From contig AP017375.1 in NCBI GenBank assembly GCA_002355455.1, forward strand, positions 2,914,001 through 2,978,000: 64,000 nucleotides of DNA. Reading direction: 5' to 3'. The DNA comes from Stanieria sp. NIES-3757 (lineage in GTDB: Bacteria; Cyanobacteriota; Cyanobacteriia; Cyanobacteriales; Xenococcaceae). Made by a program: the position numbers and the translations under genes. The notes beneath the pieces were generated by a model that saw only the letters and a list, made by a program, of their open reading frames with translations, was not told the origin of the DNA and searched no databases. This document shows positions 26,264 to 34,144 of this stretch, one piece after another (position 1 is the stretch's first letter; each line of letters starts with the position of its first letter).

Positions 26264-26301
26264 AAAGAAGCCTCTCAAACACAAATGTAGAAGGCTTCTT
26301 T
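26264..26301. repeat. Conserved hairpin at the head of the coiled-coil cassette, copy B
   Basis: AAAGAAGCCT (26264-26273) and AGGCTTCTTT (26292-26301) are perfectly complementary over 10 bp. It is the counterpart of 21983-22020, with one compensated base pair and the same loop beginning CTCAAACACAAAT. On the minus strand the stem is followed by a run of T. Confidence 0.7.
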
Positions 26302-26334
26302 AAAAAAATATCACTTAATTAGGAAGATAACACA

Positions 26335-26631
26335 ATGTCAATCAACATCGAAACCGATCTCAAAGAAATTCTTACCAAAATAGATAATCGATTAGATAAG
26401 ATAGACCAACGTTTTGAGAAGCTTGAAACTAAAATAGACGATCGATTTAATAAGATAGAAACCAAAATCAACGAAATACAGGTATCTGTAGCGCGACTAG
26501 AGAAAAAAACTGAAGGACTATCTAAGCGGATAGAATCTCAAGAATTTGTCAGTCGCGGTGTATTAATTGGTTTAATTGTCGCAATTCTTGGCGGTGCAGC
26601 TAAGTTATTTGGGTTTGTAGGAAATCCTTAG
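26335..26631 (+). CDS. Small coiled-coil protein with C-terminal membrane helix, copy B
   Basis: A 98-residue paralogue of the protein at 22056. The N-terminus (MSINIETDLKEIL) and the membrane-helix end (SRGVLIGLIVAILGGAAKLF) are almost the same in both copies; one seven-residue coiled-coil unit is missing here. It sits between cas7 and cas4, preceded by the same hairpin. The differences between copies are mostly silent or conservative, so both copies appear to have been kept under selection. Function unknown; whether it has a CRISPR role or is a passenger cannot be told from the sequence. Confidence 0.75.
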   Translation: MSINIETDLKEILTKIDNRLDKIDQRFEKLETKIDDRFNKIETKINEIQVSVARLEKKTEGLSKRIESQEFVSRGVLIGLIVAILGGAAKLFGFVGNP

Positions 26632-26642
26632 AAATTGGAAAT

Positions 26643-26688
26643 ATCTGCTGCCATAATAGTACAAAAGCTCCTTATGTTTGCAGCAGAT
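26643..26688 (+). promoter_or_regulatory. Possible hairpin enclosing the cas4 start codon
   Basis: ATCTGCTGC (26643-26651) and GCAGCAGAT (26680-26688) are exact reverse complements. The 28-base loop contains the likely cas4 ATG (26674). Such a structure could limit cas4 translation. It may also be chance pairing. Confidence 0.35.
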
Positions 26689-27294
26689 GAATATGTAATG
26701 CTCAGTGCGCTTCAGCATTTTGCTTTTTGCCCCAGACAATGCGCCTTGATTCACATTGAACAAGCTTGGGCAGAAAATATTTACACTCTCAGAGGTTTAC
26801 GAGTACACGAAAAGGTACATCAACCAGGGGATGAGTTAATTGAAGAAGGAATCAGAATAGAGCGATCGCTTACCTTATATTCCCATCAACTCGGACTTAA
26901 AGGTATAGCTGATGTAGTGGAATTTTTACCTGATGGCACGCCTTATCCTGTCGAATATAAATCTGGTTCTAAAAAATCTCGATTAGCAGATAATATTCAG
27001 CTTTGCGCCCAAGCATTATGTTTAGAAGAAATGCTCGATCGCCCTGTACTAAAAGGTGCAATTTTTCATCACCAATCGCGCCGACGAAGAAAAGTATTGC
27101 TGGATGATCGGTTGCGATCGCTTACTCTTCAAACAATTGAACAGACGCGATCGCTTTTAGCTTTGGGAAAATTACCTCCACCAGTCAAAGATAAACGCTG
27201 CGATGATTGCTCTTTGATTGAAACCTGTATGCCTCATGCAGTTAATTATTTCACTGAATCAGCACACCAAAATAATCCTTTTCTCATCAAGTAA
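26674..27294 (+). CDS. cas4: CRISPR adaptation exonuclease Cas4
   Basis: A 206-residue Cas4 of the I-C type. It trims prespacers so that spacers with a correct PAM are integrated in the right orientation by Cas1-Cas2. The four iron-sulphur cysteines are visible: Cys19 and Cys23 in FCPRQCALIHIEQ, and the C-terminal RCDDCSLIETC cluster. The RecB-type nuclease core has GIADVVEFLPDG and PYPVEYKSG. A longer frame from a TTG at 26635 is open; the ATG at 26674 gives the normal family N-terminus (MFAADEYVMLSALQHFAFCP). It ends two bases before cas1. Confidence 0.95.
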   Translation: MFAADEYVMLSALQHFAFCPRQCALIHIEQAWAENIYTLRGLRVHEKVHQPGDELIEEGIRIERSLTLYSHQLGLKGIADVVEFLPDGTPYPVEYKSGSKKSRLADNIQLCAQALCLEEMLDRPVLKGAIFHHQSRRRRKVLLDDRLRSLTLQTIEQTRSLLALGKLPPPVKDKRCDDCSLIETCMPHAVNYFTESAHQNNPFLIK

Positions 27295-27296
27295 CC

Positions 27297-28331
27297 ATGA
27301 AAACAATTCTCAATACTCTCTACGTACAAACTCAAGGTTCATATTTGCGTTTAGATCATGAAACACTCAAACTAGAAGTAGAAAAAGAACTAAAATTCCA
27401 AATACCTCTACATCATCTTGGTGGGATCGTTGCTTTTGGTAATGTTTTACTTAGTCCATTTTTAATCCATAAATGCGCTGAAGATGGACGCAATTTAATT
27501 TGGTTAACTGAATACGGACGATATAAAGCAAGATTAGCAGGATCGACAACGGGAAATGTATTGCTGAGAAGATGTCAACATCAAGCGGTCGATTCTCCCG
27601 AATCAACTCTAGCGATCGCCAGATATATGGTAGCAGGAAAGTTACAAAATGCGCGATCAATAGTTATGCGGGCAGCAAGGGAAGCAAAAGACAAAACAGA
27701 TAAAGATATTCTCTCAAAAACTGCTCAAATTCATGCAGAATCAATCCAAAATACAGAAACAGCGTCAGATTTAGACAAACTTAGGGGAATTGAAGGTTAT
27801 GCAGCTAAAGCTTATTTTGGCAGTTTTACTCAAATGATTCGCCAAAATCGAATAGCCTTTACCTTCACCGAAAGAACCAAAAATCCTCCCCGCGATCCAA
27901 TTAATGCTTTATTATCTTTTGTCTATACTTTACTCACAAATGAATGTATTTCTGCTTGTGAAAGCATCGGACTCGATCCACAAATGGGATTTTTACACGC
28001 TTTACGTCCAGGAAAACCTTCTTTGGCATTGGATTTAATGGAAGAATTGCGATCGCCTTTAGCAGATCGTTTAGTTTTGACTCTAATCAATCGCGGACAG
28101 ATTAAACCAGAGGATTTTACCGAACGTCCAGGCGGTGCAATTTATCTATCTGAAGACGGGAGAAAAACAATTCTTGCTGAATATCAGAAACGCAAACAGG
28201 AAGAAATAACCCATCCTATTGTTGGTTCTAAAATTCCTCTGGGTTTGATTCCTCACGTACAGGCGCGGTTGCTAGCGCGTCACCTACGGGGAGATGTACC
28301 AAGTTATCAACCTTTTATTTTGCGAGGATAA
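27297..28331 (+). CDS. cas1: CRISPR integrase Cas1 (type I-C)
   Basis: A 344-residue Cas1, the metal-dependent integrase that inserts spacers together with Cas2. The N-terminal beta domain begins LNTLYVQTQGSYLRLDHETL. The C-terminal helical domain carries the catalytic residues in KLRGIEGYAAKAYFG (Glu), DPQMGFLHALRPGKPSLALD (His) and LMEELRSPLADR (Asp/Glu). It lies two bases after cas4 and directly abuts cas2, so cas4-cas1-cas2 are one translation unit. Length is normal. Confidence 0.96.
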   Translation: MKTILNTLYVQTQGSYLRLDHETLKLEVEKELKFQIPLHHLGGIVAFGNVLLSPFLIHKCAEDGRNLIWLTEYGRYKARLAGSTTGNVLLRRCQHQAVDSPESTLAIARYMVAGKLQNARSIVMRAAREAKDKTDKDILSKTAQIHAESIQNTETASDLDKLRGIEGYAAKAYFGSFTQMIRQNRIAFTFTERTKNPPRDPINALLSFVYTLLTNECISACESIGLDPQMGFLHALRPGKPSLALDLMEELRSPLADRLVLTLINRGQIKPEDFTERPGGAIYLSEDGRKTILAEYQKRKQEEITHPIVGSKIPLGLIPHVQARLLARHLRGDVPSYQPFILRG

Positions 28332-28334
28332 GTG

Positions 28335-28625
28335 ATGGATATTTTGGTGACTTATGATGTAAATACGGAAACTAAAGAAGGACGTAGTAGACTACGTAAG
28401 GTGGCAACAGTTTGTAAAAACTATGGTCAGCGAGTTCAATTTTCTGTGTTTGAATGTCGAGTTAATGAAATGCAGTATGAAACTTTTCAAGCACAATTAG
28501 TGAAAATCATTGATAAGCAAAAAGATAGTATTCGCTTTTATCGTTTGCCATCACCGCGAGAAAAATATGTCCAGTCTTTTGGGGTGGATGATTATACTGA
28601 TTTCGATCAACCATTAATTTTTTGA
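28335..28625 (+). CDS. cas2: CRISPR adaptation protein Cas2
   Basis: A 96-residue Cas2. The ferredoxin-like fold begins MDILVTYDVNTETKEGRSRL, with the conserved Asp in the first strand, followed by RKVATVCKNYGQRVQFSVFE and the FYRLPSPREKYVQSFG end of the I-C type. A GTG at 28332 directly abuts the cas1 stop; the ATG at 28335 is taken as the start. It is the last cas gene and is followed by 176 bases of leader and the repeat array. Confidence 0.95.
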   Translation: MDILVTYDVNTETKEGRSRLRKVATVCKNYGQRVQFSVFECRVNEMQYETFQAQLVKIIDKQKDSIRFYRLPSPREKYVQSFGVDDYTDFDQPLIF

Positions 28626-28801
28626 TCATAACGCGAACCTATAGCGAGGGGTATTTTTCTAGGAGGTTCGCGATCGCTTACAGGATAAGACTTGGATGAT
28701 AATTTACAGGAGCAAAATTTCTCTTCGATGAGTTACCAAATTAGGGGTTCGCGAAATTATCACTGGAAATCTTTATCTAAATTGAGGTTACAATAGGTGC
28801 T
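28626..28801 (+). promoter_or_regulatory. CRISPR leader region
   Basis: The 176 bases between cas2 and the first repeat. The repeats read in the plus direction (each ends ATTGAAAC), and the well-conserved ones are at this end, so this side is the leader, which normally holds the array promoter and integration signals. It carries one HIP1 site (GCGATCGC) and the phrase GGTTCGCG twice. No promoter box is clear by eye. Confidence 0.6.
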
Positions 28802-29301
28802 ATTGCGATCGTCCTTCGGGGCGATCGAGGATTGAAACTGCCAAGGAACAAATAGCCATTTTCCGCCACCAGATTGCGATCGTCCTTCGGGGCGATCGAG
28901 GATTGAAACAAGGTTTGCATACAAAAAAGCAGAAACAAGAGTTTCTGATTGCGATCGTCCTTCGGGGCGATCGAGGATTGAAACTTTCGCTCCAATGCTC
29001 CAAGCAGCTTCGGTAGTATATTGCGATCGTCCTTCGGGGCGATCGAGGATTGAAACTACTTCTTTTGCTCGTGATTTTTCTCTTTCTTTTATTGCGATCG
29101 TCCTTCGGGGCGATCGAGGATTGAAACTGAAAGTTCTACTTATCTTTATACTTATGAGGCTGATTGCGATCGTCCTTCGGGGCAAGAGTTCGCTTTGCGG
29201 ACGAGGATTGAAACTCTCAAGGTAAGAAACTTCTAGCATTCGATGAGCAATTGCGATCGCTCTTTAGGCGAGAGGTTTGCTTCGCGTGCAAGGATTGAAA
29301 C
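28802..29301 (+). CRISPR. Type I-C CRISPR array: 7 repeats, 6 spacers
   Basis: Five identical 37-nt repeats begin at 28802, 28873, 28948, 29020 and 29091; they read ATTGCGATCGTCCTTCGGGG followed by CGATCGAGGATTGAAAC. The two last repeats (29163-29214 and 29250-29301) are 52 nt, share the first ~10 and last ~10 bases, and are degenerate in between. Spacers are 34, 38, 35, 34, 35 and 35 nt. In the regular repeat, CGATCGTCC and GGGCGATCG form a 9-bp stem with one U-G pair, closed by a UUCG tetraloop. The 11 bases after the stem match the 5' handle length produced by Cas5c. The degenerate repeats are at the leader-distal end, as expected for old units. Confidence 0.97.
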
Positions 29302-29445
29302 AAATATTGATACTAGGTTGTTTTGACTTTTGCCTTTTTACTTTTTCGGTTGCGATCGCTTTTTTCTCATTCAGAGGCAATCTGAATAAGTTGCCTTAAT
29401 TTTTTTTGTGTTTTACTGGGATGGTTTGTTTGCATTTGAATCACA

Positions 29446-31722
29446 ATGAATCGTCACAGTTGGACAATTTTTTGTTTAGCTTATCTAGTAGGTTTACTAT
29501 CTACAGGTTGGTTGACTTTTTCTGATGCTGAAGTAGCAAAAGAAAGTTTAATTAAAGTTGGAATTGGATTGGGCGGATTGACTTTAATATCTGCTTGGAT
29601 TATTGGTCGTTATGTCCATGTTCGTTTGAGAAAAAGTTTTTGGTTAGAGGTATTTATTATTGCGATTTTAGCGGTAATTTATTTTCAAATCAGAGTACCT
29701 CAACCAAGTGTTAATGATATTAGTAATCAAGTTCAAGGAAATAAGAGTCAGATAGTAATTGTTGCAGGAAAAGTTTTAACTGAACCAAGATTAACTAGTG
29801 AAGAAAAAGCTAAGTTATGGTTTAAGACAACTGAAATAGAAACAGAGACAAAAATTAAGCAAGAAGTTACTGGTAAGTTATATGTAACTTTGCCTTTGTT
29901 ACAAGCAACTAGTCTTTATCCTGGTGAAAATATTAAAATTCAAGGTATTTTATATAAACCTCAATCTCCTAAAAATCCTGGTGCATTTGATTTTAAAAAA
30001 TATCTTAATTATCAAGGTTCTTTTGCTGGTTTAAAGGGTTGGAAAATTATTGAAGAAAAAAATCAAAGCGAATCAATTTGGGGTTGGTGGAAAATTAGAA
30101 GAAGAATAGTACGTTCTCAACTTCAGGGTTTAGGAAGTCCAGTAGGACAGTTAGTCAGTTCAATTACTTTAGGAAGAAAGGCAGTAGATTTACCTGAAGA
30201 TTTGGGTAGTAATTTTATTCAAGTAGGATTAGCTCATATTTTGGCTGCTTCTGGATTTCATGTCGCTTTATTGTTGGGATTAGTTTTAAGAATAACTCAT
30301 CATCTTTCTGGGCGATCGCAATTAATTATCGGATTAATTATTTTACTTATTTATCTTTGTTTAACTGGATTACAACCATCAGTAATTCGAGCAACTTTAA
30401 TGGGAACTTTTGTTTTAGTTGCTTTGGCGAAAAATAGTCAAATTATACCTTTAGGTTCTTTATTATTAGCAGCAGTAATTATTGTATTATTCAATCCTCT
30501 TTGGATTTGGGATTTAGGATTTCAACTTAGTTTTTTAGCAACTTTTGGTTTAATTGTCACTGCACCAGTGCTTTCTCGTTATTTAGATTGGTTACCACCA
30601 AGCATTGCTACAGCGATTTCTATTCCTCTGGCTGCCTCAATTTGGACTTTACCTTTATTGAGTTATGTATTTAATACGGTGGCGGTTTATAGTCTAATTG
30701 TAAATATTTTGACTACTCCTTTGGTAACTTTTATCAGTTTAGGAGGAATGATTAGTGCAGGGGTAGGTTTATTTATTCCGTGGCTTGGTAGTTTACTCTC
30801 TACAATCAGTTATTTTCCTACTATTTTTTTAATTGAAATCAGTAAGTTTTTCACAAATTTACCAGGTAGTACGATTGCTGTAGGTAAGGTTTCTTTGATT
30901 ATTTTAATTTTAATTTATAGTATCATTGTTTTGATTTGGCTTAATAGATGGTGGCAAAATTATTGGTGGTTAGGTTTAATTTTAGCTGTAATGTTGCTAG
31001 TATTTCCTATTGGTTATCATCAATTAAATTTAGTTCAAGCGACGATTTTAGCAGCTAACGAAGAACAAATTATTGTAATTCAAGACCGAGGCAAGATAAT
31101 TTTAGTCAACAGTGGGGAGCCTAAAACGACAAAATATACAGTTTTACCTTTTTTGATTACTCAAGGAATTAATCATATTGATTATGCGATCGCTTTGAAT
31201 GATTTTTCTGATGATCATGGTTGGTTTGAGATTAATAACAAATTAAGTATTTATAATTTTGTCAGTAACACAAAACCTACGTTAGAAACTATTAAAAAAG
31301 CAACCAAACTAATTTCTTCACCAGCAAAAATTACAACTAAAAATTTTCAAATTAAACTTCTAAACAACCAGCCTATTCTATTAGAGTTAAAGACTAAACA
31401 CCAGACTTGGTTAGTAATTGATCCAACTAAAATCAAAGATAATTTAGCTCTCAATCAATACTTGCAAAAAAATAATCGCGGTCATAATCCAGTAATAATT
31501 GTTTACTCTGGTAAGAAAATTGAACCTGAGTGGTTTAAAGAGTTAAAACCTCAAATTATCATTGCTACTACTAATGAAGTAAAAAATACTACTAAACAAC
31601 AACTACAGTCTCAACACACTCAACTTTATATTACGGGTCAAGATGGTGCAATTAGCTGGCAACCTCAATCAGGATTTCAGACAACTTTAGTAACTGAAAC
31701 AGAAAAAAATACTTTTCTCTAG
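29446..31722 (+). CDS. comEC: ComEC/Rec2-family DNA-uptake channel protein
   Basis: A 758-residue polytopic protein of the ComEC family, which carries single-stranded DNA across the inner membrane in natural transformation. The N-terminal part holds three hydrophobic segments and the DUF4131/OB-like soluble domain (residues about 85-200, with LYPGENIKIQGILYKPQSPK). The competence domain has LAHILAASGFHVALLLGLVL and SVIRATLMGTFVLVALAK, which are family landmarks. The last 200 residues correspond to the beta-lactamase-like region, and the usual metal motif is degenerate here, as in many ComEC proteins (TILAANEEQIIVIQDRGKII remains). It follows the CRISPR array by 144 bases and appears to be a single gene. 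The role is inferred from the family. Confidence 0.93.
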   Translation: MNRHSWTIFCLAYLVGLLSTGWLTFSDAEVAKESLIKVGIGLGGLTLISAWIIGRYVHVRLRKSFWLEVFIIAILAVIYFQIRVPQPSVNDISNQVQGNKSQIVIVAGKVLTEPRLTSEEKAKLWFKTTEIETETKIKQEVTGKLYVTLPLLQATSLYPGENIKIQGILYKPQSPKNPGAFDFKKYLNYQGSFAGLKGWKIIEEKNQSESIWGWWKIRRRIVRSQLQGLGSPVGQLVSSITLGRKAVDLPEDLGSNFIQVGLAHILAASGFHVALLLGLVLRITHHLSGRSQLIIGLIILLIYLCLTGLQPSVIRATLMGTFVLVALAKNSQIIPLGSLLLAAVIIVLFNPLWIWDLGFQLSFLATFGLIVTAPVLSRYLDWLPPSIATAISIPLAASIWTLPLLSYVFNTVAVYSLIVNILTTPLVTFISLGGMISAGVGLFIPWLGSLLSTISYFPTIFLIEISKFFTNLPGSTIAVGKVSLIILILIYSIIVLIWLNRWWQNYWWLGLILAVMLLVFPIGYHQLNLVQATILAANEEQIIVIQDRGKIILVNSGEPKTTKYTVLPFLITQGINHIDYAIALNDFSDDHGWFEINNKLSIYNFVSNTKPTLETIKKATKLISSPAKITTKNFQIKLLNNQPILLELKTKHQTWLVIDPTKIKDNLALNQYLQKNNRGHNPVIIVYSGKKIEPEWFKELKPQIIIATTNEVKNTTKQQLQSQHTQLYITGQDGAISWQPQSGFQTTLVTETEKNTFL

Positions 31723-31778
31723 AAGACTAGTCAATTGTCAACAAATCTCTGTAAAATAACGAAGTATGCCAAATTTAT

Positions 31779-31866
31779 GGAGAGATGGCAGAGTGGTTGA
31801 ATGCGGCGGTCTCGAAAACCGCTTCGGGGTTACGCCTCGACGTGGGTTCAAATCCCACTCTCTCCG
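31779..31866 (+). tRNA. tRNA-Ser (anticodon CGA)
   Basis: A full cloverleaf of 88 nt with a long variable arm (serine type). Acceptor arms GGAGAGA and TCTCTCC pair, with discriminator G at 31866. The anticodon stem GCGGT/ACCGC encloses the loop CTCGAAA, giving anticodon CGA, which reads UCG. The T arm GTGGG-TTCAAAT-CCCAC is standard. No CCA is encoded. Confidence 0.97.
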
Positions 31867-32025
31867 CTTTAATAAGCTTTTAGCCATTTTAGAGTCGCAA
31901 CAAAGACTTAAAATACACATAGTGAAATTAGTGAATTTTAGGAAAATTGGGAGCGATTTTGGCTCAATACAATAATAAATTAAGCAAAATCAAAATATTA
32001 GTTAGAAATTTAGCGATCGCTATAC

Positions 32026-32091
32026 CTAAAAATCATACTTTAATCCAGCAACGCCTATGTAGTCGTTAACTTGCTCGTGACTCGTTGATTG
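32026..32091 (-). pseudogene. Remnant of an outer-membrane barrel C-terminus, in frame after a stop
   Basis: Directly after the stop of the gene at 32092-32625, and in the same frame, 21 further codons encode a peptide ending NDYIGVAGLKYDF and then a stop. The final aromatic residue and alternating pattern are those of a last beta-strand of an outer membrane protein. It could be the remains of a neighbouring barrel gene, or coding sequence cut off by a new stop. Confidence 0.35.
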
Positions 32092-32625
32092 CTATTGACA
32101 ACCCAATACAGAAACACGATAAGCGTTATTGCGAGCACTGTTAACGTTAAAGTTAATTTGGTATGGTTGTCTTTCGCTGGGAGACTCGAATTGGTCGGAG
32201 ACTCGCTCGAAGCGTTTAAGAGGGAATGCCTTCTCAAAAACACTAGCATCACTGCCATCGCTATACTTAAAATAAACTTTCACGTCATATTTAGCATTAT
32301 TTTCCCCTAGCAATTGAGGAATATAGTAAGTAAAATTTTTTCCTGCGGGTACAGCAAAATCAGTATTTTGGTTGCCAAATTTTACTTGTTTTCTAATTTC
32401 AATTTCTCCAGTTGAAATTTCCTTCAAGTAAACACAATTATCAGGTGCGCTTGGAAGCTCTGGAGCTTCTGTAGATTCGATTGAAGGCTGGCTTGGAAGC
32501 TCTGGAGCTTCTGTAGGTTCGATTGAAGGCTGACTAGGAGCTTGTGCCTGTAGATTATTAAATGGCATCAAAATTGGCAGACTTGCAATAGCAGATACAC
32601 ATAAGACAAGATAAAATTTGCTCAT
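32092..32625 (-). CDS. Secreted protein with a 14-residue tandem repeat, function unknown
   Basis: A 177-residue protein with a signal peptide (MSKFYLVLCVSAIASLPILM, cleavage near LQAQA). A Pro/Ser/Glu-rich linker follows in which the unit PSQPSIEPTEAPEL is repeated twice (second copy has Ser for Pro), so 42 bases of DNA are tandemly duplicated. The rest is a beta-rich domain (TGEIEIRKQVKFGNQNTDFA, KVYFKYSDGSDASVFEKAFP) with two cysteines (CVYLK and the C-terminal LGCQ) that could form a disulphide. No family recognised. Alone on the minus strand; upstream sequence has no clear promoter. Confidence 0.6.
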   Translation of the reverse strand: MSKFYLVLCVSAIASLPILMPFNNLQAQAPSQPSIEPTEAPELPSQPSIESTEAPELPSAPDNCVYLKEISTGEIEIRKQVKFGNQNTDFAVPAGKNFTYYIPQLLGENNAKYDVKVYFKYSDGSDASVFEKAFPLKRFERVSDQFESPSERQPYQINFNVNSARNNAYRVSVLGCQ

Positions 32626-33640
32626 AAAAATTAAACCTTTACAGAAAAGAAACCTTTACAAAAATACTCACATCGTTTGAGACTGTTTACCATTAAGTAA
32701 TTTTACGGTTAAAAAAGTTACTTGATCAATTTTGAAAAGTACAAGAGCAATTTTTTTGAAGTACCCTAATCTACTTCGCTGAGAGTGGGGATTCCCAACT
32801 CAACTTAATTCGAATTTGTCTTATACACCACTGACACAGAGGTTTATCTGAGACTGAAAGCGATAGCAAAGATTAGGCATACTTCTGATGAACTATAGAG
32901 CATTTCAGCTTAGCTAGATAGCAACAAAAATAATATATCATCTCTGAAACGCTTACTATATAAAAATTCTGTATCAAAAATGTAAACCTTTTGCCCCCAA
33001 CTTCATTTGTTAAAAGCGGAAAGTCAAACTCAGATACGGTCCATTTTGATCCAAGTTCACTAGTTGCCAATGCCTTTACGTAAAATGCGCAAATATTAAG
33101 ACAGCATTAAGCAGATTCTGAAGTCTCACTAAAATACTGTATAATTTTTCTCCGCAACCATATTACATTTTTTTCATTGGCAAAATCATGGATGCATCAA
33201 ATTAATTTAACTTTTATTTTTGGCGTTGCTGATGATCGAGTATGAAACTGAGAGTCATACAGTTGGTAGCTCTTAGCTCGTTCGGGGGCTTGAATTCGAT
33301 TCAAGCGCGTGCGGTGAGGGCTGAAGTCAGAAGCTTTCTCCGAACGTACATCTGACGCCTCGGAGGAAACATAGGGCAATGTGTCCTCTTGTAAGCAGCC
33401 CGAAGGTGCCTTCCGCACTTTTAGCTTGTAAGAACTGATAGATACGGTAATACAGTATTTTTCCTAACCACCCTGAGGCAATACCTTATTTTTTTTTGAA
33501 ATATTAGCTTCATTGTCTAATGCATAAGCTGTTATGCAAGGGTTTTGGTAGCTAAAAAATCTTACTGCAAAGATTTTAGGCTTCAAAAGTTTCATTTAAA
33601 ATGCGTATAAGCTTATAAAACTTTTTGGCTGGAGTGTATT
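32626..33640. other. Decayed intergenic region, no intact gene
   Basis: About 1 kb with only short open frames (33197-33418 and 32873-33070, minus strand), neither of which has a recognisable product or codon pattern. A 19-base palindrome, GCTTGAATTCGATTCAAGC, is at 33288-33306. Base use around 33240-33420 is more GC-rich than the flanks, as for inserted or remnant DNA. Nothing else can be supported. Confidence 0.45.
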
Positions 33641-34144
33641 ATGATATCTGACAACTTTAAACTGACAGTTATTTGCTTTATTTTAACTATTATTTTTGCT
33701 AGTTTTTTGGAATATTGGCTTCATCGTTTAATGCATATTTTTCCTTGGTTTGGCAAAGTTACTTCTCACTATACTCATCATTACAACAATCGAGGTGCAG
33801 GTGTAATATGGGAGTTTAAAAACTACTGCACTGTCGTTCTCATTTTGTGTCTGACATTTTTAATTTCCCAATCGGTAGGAATAAGAGTAGTTTTTAGTGG
33901 CATAGTTTATGCAGCTTTTAGTGCTTATGCTCATCAATTACAGCATGATAACCCAACTAAATGTTTTTGGATGAAGATGCCCGTACATTATATCCACCAC
34001 AAACACAACCAGTGGCATCATAATTTTGGTCTTGGTGTAGATTGGTGGGATGTTATTTTTGGCACCTATAAAAAGGTAGAATGGCCAACTGAAGAAGAGC
34101 TAAATCAAACAAAACGAGGACTCTTGCAAATAAAATGGTGGTGA
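33641..34144 (+). CDS. Fatty acid hydroxylase-superfamily membrane protein
   Basis: A 167-residue integral membrane protein with the His-box pattern of the di-iron hydroxylase/desaturase superfamily: HRLMH, HYTHH, HQLQH, and HYIHHKHNQWHHNFG. Two to four membrane helices are visible (TVICFILTIIFASFLEYWLH, VVLILCLTFLISQSVGIRV). GVDWWDVIFGTYKKVEWP is the usual end of the fatty-acid-hydroxylase/sterol-desaturase-like domain. It is short but has all the boxes. Substrate (fatty acid, sterol or carotenoid) cannot be told. A carotenoid-hydroxylase relative is possible. Confidence 0.85.
   Translation: MISDNFKLTVICFILTIIFASFLEYWLHRLMHIFPWFGKVTSHYTHHYNNRGAGVIWEFKNYCTVVLILCLTFLISQSVGIRVVFSGIVYAAFSAYAHQLQHDNPTKCFWMKMPVHYIHHKHNQWHHNFGLGVDWWDVIFGTYKKVEWPTEEELNQTKRGLLQIKWW

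Noticed and set aside
26635..26673. Longer cas4 N-terminus from a TTG at 26635
   Set aside because: The extra 13 residues are unlike Cas4; the ATG at 26674 gives the usual N-terminus.
28626..28801. tracrRNA or other RNA gene in the leader
   Set aside because: The system is type I-C and needs no tracrRNA; no anti-repeat is present.
28760..29239. Minus-strand open frames of 67-159 codons across the repeat array (FNPRSPRRTIAI-type repeats)
   Set aside because: They are translations of the CRISPR repeats; the repeating peptide is the repeat itself and the region is non-coding.
31766..31975. 69-codon frame over the tRNA-Ser gene
   Set aside because: It covers the whole tRNA and has no other support.
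33197..33418. 73-codon minus-strand frame in the decayed region
   Set aside because: No ribosome binding site, no family, and it spans a palindrome.
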